A DNA stretch of 25,917 nt, taken from the NCBI GenBank assembly GCA_947307005.1, contig CAMZHY010000005.1:1-25917 (forward strand), in the 5' to 3' direction. Below the pieces are notes generated by a model. It was not told the origin of the DNA. It did no database searches and was given only the letters and a program-made list of their open reading frames with translations. The position numbers were made by a program, and so were the translations under genes. This DNA comes from an uncultured Planctomycetaceae bacterium (GTDB lineage Bacteria; Planctomycetota; Planctomycetia; Pirellulales; Thermoguttaceae). Every line of letters begins with the position of its first letter. The stretch's first letter is position 1. Shown here piece after piece: positions 23,164 to 25,917 of the stretch.

Positions 23164-24576
23164 TTAGTGATCGCTTGAAGAAACGACTTCTCCGATCGGT
23201 TCCCTGTCGGGATAAACGACGAGCGTATAAGCGTTGCGATTTGCGTCGATTTTGACTGTTTTTGAAAGCGATTCGCCGATTCGAGAGCCTCGACGATCGC
23301 ATGGATAGAAGGTCAGACGGTGTTCGCCGACAGGCAATTCAACGCTCATGACTTGGATTTTAGCGGGGAGCAATCCCCAGCAGCGCGTGTCGGCGGTTTC
23401 CGTCGCCTCCCAAACGACGCCTCCGACGTCGGCGGCGAGACTTACCCATTCGTTGGCCTGTCCCGCTTCTTTTGCGGCGTAAATCGTTCCCTTTTTAACG
23501 ACGCGTCGAGCGACCGCGCGCGCGACGAGCATATCTTTGGTCGCCTCATATTGTCTGATCGCCATTTCGTTGACGTCGGTTATCGTTTCCGTCGCGCCGA
23601 CATTTTCTCCGTCGACGTCGAGTCCGACGCGGCTTACGATCGGCTCCTCGACGACAAGCGCCGGAATGGGAACCGGCGCCATCGTCGGAGGCACGGAATA
23701 TCGATTTGTTGCGGAAAAGATTTGATCGGCGAAGAGAAGCGCGAACTGAGTGGCTTCGGCGTTGATTTGTTCTTTATGCGGTCCGCGCCCTACGAACGCA
23801 AAAACGTAGAGTCTCCCATAGCCCGGTCGAGAATGGACGCTTGTTTGGGCTCGCGTAAGGTCTTCTTTAGCCTGTTGGAACTGAGGAAGCCAATCCGCGA
23901 CCTGTTGATAGCGTCGCGCGGCTTCTCCGTAATTGGTAAAAGTTTCCTCCCAAATTAATCCTTCAAGATAAGGACCGAGAGGCACGCGTGGATAGGCCGT
24001 TTTGGGATTTGTCTTTCGTCCTTTGATTCGCGGATCGTCGATTTCCCCTTTTCTGACAATTTCATCTTGAAGCGCGGAGATTTGACTCGCATAGGCGCGC
24101 GCGTCTTCTCCCGAATCCAACAGATCGGCAATTGCGAGATACGCGCGAATCAGCACCTTTTCGTAGTCTTCGCCCTCGTAAGAGACCATGTTGTCGTCGG
24201 TCCAATACTTAAGGAGGTTTTCGCTTGTTTTGCGTCCTAAACTGTTCTCAAGTTCGTCAAAATGATCCCGGACTTCGATTAGCTTTTTTTTCGCGCCTGC
24301 AAGGTCGCCGGAAGAAAGATCGAGACTTGCCGCGTCGAGCGTAAGAGGATCCTGTTCCTTCTTGGGAGCGTGTTTTTGACGTTTTTCAAGATTCGCTTTT
24401 GCTCGCGACACGTCGCCGACGTCGTAGAAATCACGCCTGACGGCGTCGAGACGTTGCGCGTACCCGGACATACATCCGGGGATTACGCCTATGAGCGTCA
24501 ACGCGAACGCCGCGCAAAGAAAAACGCGTCGCGCGTGGCGGCTGCGACGCGACGTTTCCCAATTGTTTTCCGACAT
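23164..24576 (-). CDS. COG3014-like lipoprotein with helical repeats
   Basis: The protein is 470 residues from the ATG at 24576 (GGAA about eight bases upstream); the frame extends 17 codons further, but that would put extra residues before the signal. A basic start, a hydrophobic helix and VIPGC with Cys35 form a lipoprotein signal, though Pro at -2 is unusual. Residues ~45-270 are helical and TPR-like, including ANLEKRQKHAPKKEQ and YGEAARRYQQVADWLPQF. A conserved-looking block YVFAFVGRGPHKEQI follows, then a beta-rich C-terminal domain (LPVGEHRLTFYPCDRRG, NAYTLVVYPDR). The combination recalls COG3014 proteins of unknown function (recognised from memory, modest certainty). A promoter overlaps the end of the preceding gene. 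It probably sits in a periplasmic membrane leaflet. Confidence 0.7.
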   Translation of the reverse strand: MSENNWETSRRSRHARRVFLCAAFALTLIGVIPGCMSGYAQRLDAVRRDFYDVGDVSRAKANLEKRQKHAPKKEQDPLTLDAASLDLSSGDLAGAKKKLIEVRDHFDELENSLGRKTSENLLKYWTDDNMVSYEGEDYEKVLIRAYLAIADLLDSGEDARAYASQISALQDEIVRKGEIDDPRIKGRKTNPKTAYPRVPLGPYLEGLIWEETFTNYGEAARRYQQVADWLPQFQQAKEDLTRAQTSVHSRPGYGRLYVFAFVGRGPHKEQINAEATQFALLFADQIFSATNRYSVPPTMAPVPIPALVVEEPIVSRVGLDVDGENVGATETITDVNEMAIRQYEATKDMLVARAVARRVVKKGTIYAAKEAGQANEWVSLAADVGGVVWEATETADTRCWGLLPAKIQVMSVELPVGEHRLTFYPCDRRGSRIGESLSKTVKIDANRNAYTLVVYPDREPIGEVVSSSDH

Positions 24577-24655
24577 GACGCAATTCCGTTTGCCTTTGTT
24601 AACACAGATCCCATTTCTCGCGAACACAAGCGCGGCGATCCATTAGCTAGCGGCG

Positions 24656-24684
24656 AGAATAGCGTTTTGTTACGCGCCCGTCAA
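24656..24684 (-). promoter_or_regulatory. Sigma-70-type promoter for the lipoprotein gene
   Basis: On the minus strand TTGACG (24684-24679), a 17-bp spacer and TATTCT (24661-24656). The -35 overlaps the stop codon of the upstream beta-propeller gene. Transcription would start near 24649, about 73 bp before the chosen ATG, which also supports that start over the one at 24627. Confidence 0.6.
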
Positions 24685-25886
24685 GGTTTTGTCGTTTCTT
24701 CGGACGCGTTGTCTCGAGTAGCTTTTTCGACGGTTGTCCAGTCAAGCCAGACGAATCTCGGACGGTATTCGGCGGGCTTTTTTGCAAGTTCTCCAAGACG
24801 GTTGACGTTGAAAGAAACGAGTATTCCTTGGTCGTCGCTTACGACTGGGTGCGCCTTTGCGTTATAGCAGCGAACATGTTCAATTTCCTGAGGAATTGTC
24901 GAGCGCCAGAAGACGCGTTCTTTGCCGAAAGGACCGTACGGCGTTTCGCCAACTCGAAACGCGACCTTATTCGAAATTGTTCCGGGCGTGTAGACCATTA
25001 ACCATTTGCCTGACGCGTCGCCATGCGAGATTCGTGAAATAGAGTATTCCGTCGAGACTCCGCGCGCAACGACCGCGTCCTTCTCGAGAAGCGTATCGAT
25101 TCCTTCTTTCCAGTCGATTCCATCGAAGAATCGCCACTCGTCATAAGCCTCGAGACGATCTCGCCGAACGCGGGCGACGACAGCGTCTTTACGACTGAAT
25201 TCGCGAAATCTATCGACGTATCCGAAAACGTAGAGGAAACCATCGTCGGCGTCGTCGCATATCGCGGCTCCCATAACGACTTGCGCGTCGTTTGTACGGA
25301 GAGAAAGGGGCGCTTTCGTATCGAGAGACGGATGGGAGAAATCGGGAATACCGGTCGTCGGATCAAGGGGAAAGGAGAGCGCGTCGATTCGTTCAGGCTT
25401 CCAAGAGGCGCCGACGAGAATTGCCGTCAGCCATACGTGGTCGCCGTAACGAACTCCGTCTTGAAGCCAATATCGACCGTCGACAATGTTGCGCGGACGT
25501 TCGTTCGTTTTTTTTCCGTTTTCTGGTCTGCTCCAAACGAACGTCATCGCGTTTTCTCGAGGTTCAGCCGCCGTCAACAACCCGAAAGAATGGTTTGTCA
25601 TGACGATTCGACCGTACTCTTTTCCATTTTCTTTCGTTTCGCCGGAGATCGTGTCGCTGAAAACAAAAAGCGTTTGCGGCGTCGCTTCGCTGGACGAGAC
25701 GTCCGTTTTGACGTCTCGGTTTAGGTCGATCATGTATATTCCGTCGGCGCCGAGCCAGCCTTCTCGACGTTCGAGAAGACGGTTCCAATCTTCGGCGGAA
25801 CGCTGCGCCCACGTCGTCGCCGGGACGAAATATGAGAGGAGAAGGAAAAGAGAGAGCAAAGACGTCGCGCGCATATCGAATCTCAT
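24681..25886 (-). CDS. Secreted DUF4185/DUF5005-like beta-propeller protein
   Basis: The 401-residue protein has a signal peptide (MRFDMRATSL, a Leu-rich core, and TWA-QRS cleavage after residue 27). The mature part opens with GWLGADGIYMIDL and LFVFSDTISG, matching the first blade of the five-bladed propeller families DUF4185/DUF5005, where G-x-D-G and F-x-D-T motifs recur. Later blades can be seen at GRYWLQDGVRYGDHVWLTAI, GAAICDDADDGFLYVFGYVD and KWLMVYTPGTISNKVAFRVG. The propeller is related to glycosidase folds (GH32/43/62 type), but no catalytic residues can be assigned, so carbohydrate action is only an inference. The ATG at 25886 lacks a clear ribosome site; an alternative ATG at 25874 is equally weak. 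Sequence upstream is cut by the window end. Confidence 0.7.
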   Translation of the reverse strand: MRFDMRATSLLSLFLLLSYFVPATTWAQRSAEDWNRLLERREGWLGADGIYMIDLNRDVKTDVSSSEATPQTLFVFSDTISGETKENGKEYGRIVMTNHSFGLLTAAEPRENAMTFVWSRPENGKKTNERPRNIVDGRYWLQDGVRYGDHVWLTAILVGASWKPERIDALSFPLDPTTGIPDFSHPSLDTKAPLSLRTNDAQVVMGAAICDDADDGFLYVFGYVDRFREFSRKDAVVARVRRDRLEAYDEWRFFDGIDWKEGIDTLLEKDAVVARGVSTEYSISRISHGDASGKWLMVYTPGTISNKVAFRVGETPYGPFGKERVFWRSTIPQEIEHVRCYNAKAHPVVSDDQGILVSFNVNRLGELAKKPAEYRPRFVWLDWTTVEKATRDNASEETTKP

Positions 25887-25917
25887 TTTTGTGGCGACGA
25901 AAGACGAGGTTAATCGT

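Overview
The window looks like a piece of a Planctomycetota chromosome of moderate GC, possibly from the Pirellulales/Thermoguttaceae side. That placement is inferred from gene content. The gene content includes a Ser/Thr kinase with a large exported C-terminal domain, an FHA-containing sigma-54 activator, a Tat-signal Gfo/Idh/MocA oxidoreductase, a giant DUF4175-like membrane protein with an Asn/Gln/Ser/Asp-rich region, a TMEM43-family protein, and a long GH38-like protein of a type I associate with planctomycetes. Codon use is uniform across the window, rich in GAC, GTC, GCG and CGC, which makes words such as GACGTC very common. I see no insertion sequence, phage gene, CRISPR array, tRNA or rRNA, so this reads as resident chromosomal sequence and not a mobile island.

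Plus-strand half (about 1-11407). The window opens inside a DUF4038/apiosidase-like glycosidase, of which only the collagen-binding-like C-terminus is present. A gene-poor 577-bp stretch follows. Next come tsaB (tRNA t6A synthesis), cysC (APS kinase, with a clear terminator) and xylA (xylose isomerase, complete active site, extended -10 promoter and long leader). Two tandem terminators follow xylA. Almost touching the second is a two-gene signalling unit: a transmembrane Ser/Thr kinase and an FHA-AAA+-Fis sigma-54 activator. After a 660-bp gene-poor region with a good promoter and two hairpins comes an orphan TolC-like outer-membrane protein.

Minus-strand half (about 11425-25886). In transcription order the genes are: a secreted DUF4185/DUF5005-like beta-propeller, a COG3014-like lipoprotein, a Tat-exported Gfo/Idh/MocA oxidoreductase, a TMEM43-family membrane protein, the DUF4175-like giant, a BtaA-like (DUF3419) aminocarboxypropyl transferase, and a GH38-like protein that converges on the tolC-like gene. 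Promoters or terminators separate most of these, so they are probably several short transcription units and not one operon.

Functionally the window mixes housekeeping (tsaB), sugar and sulfate metabolism (xylA, cysC, glycosidase fragment, Gfo/Idh/MocA), envelope biology (TolC-like, TMEM43, DUF4175-like, lipoprotein, possible betaine lipid) and phospho-signalling. The most interesting items are the kinase/FHA-sigma-54 pair with its terminator-bounded leader, the GH38-fold protein that lacks the expected catalytic motifs, and the BtaA-like enzyme without a visible BtaB partner. I did not find a clearly new defence or mobile system.
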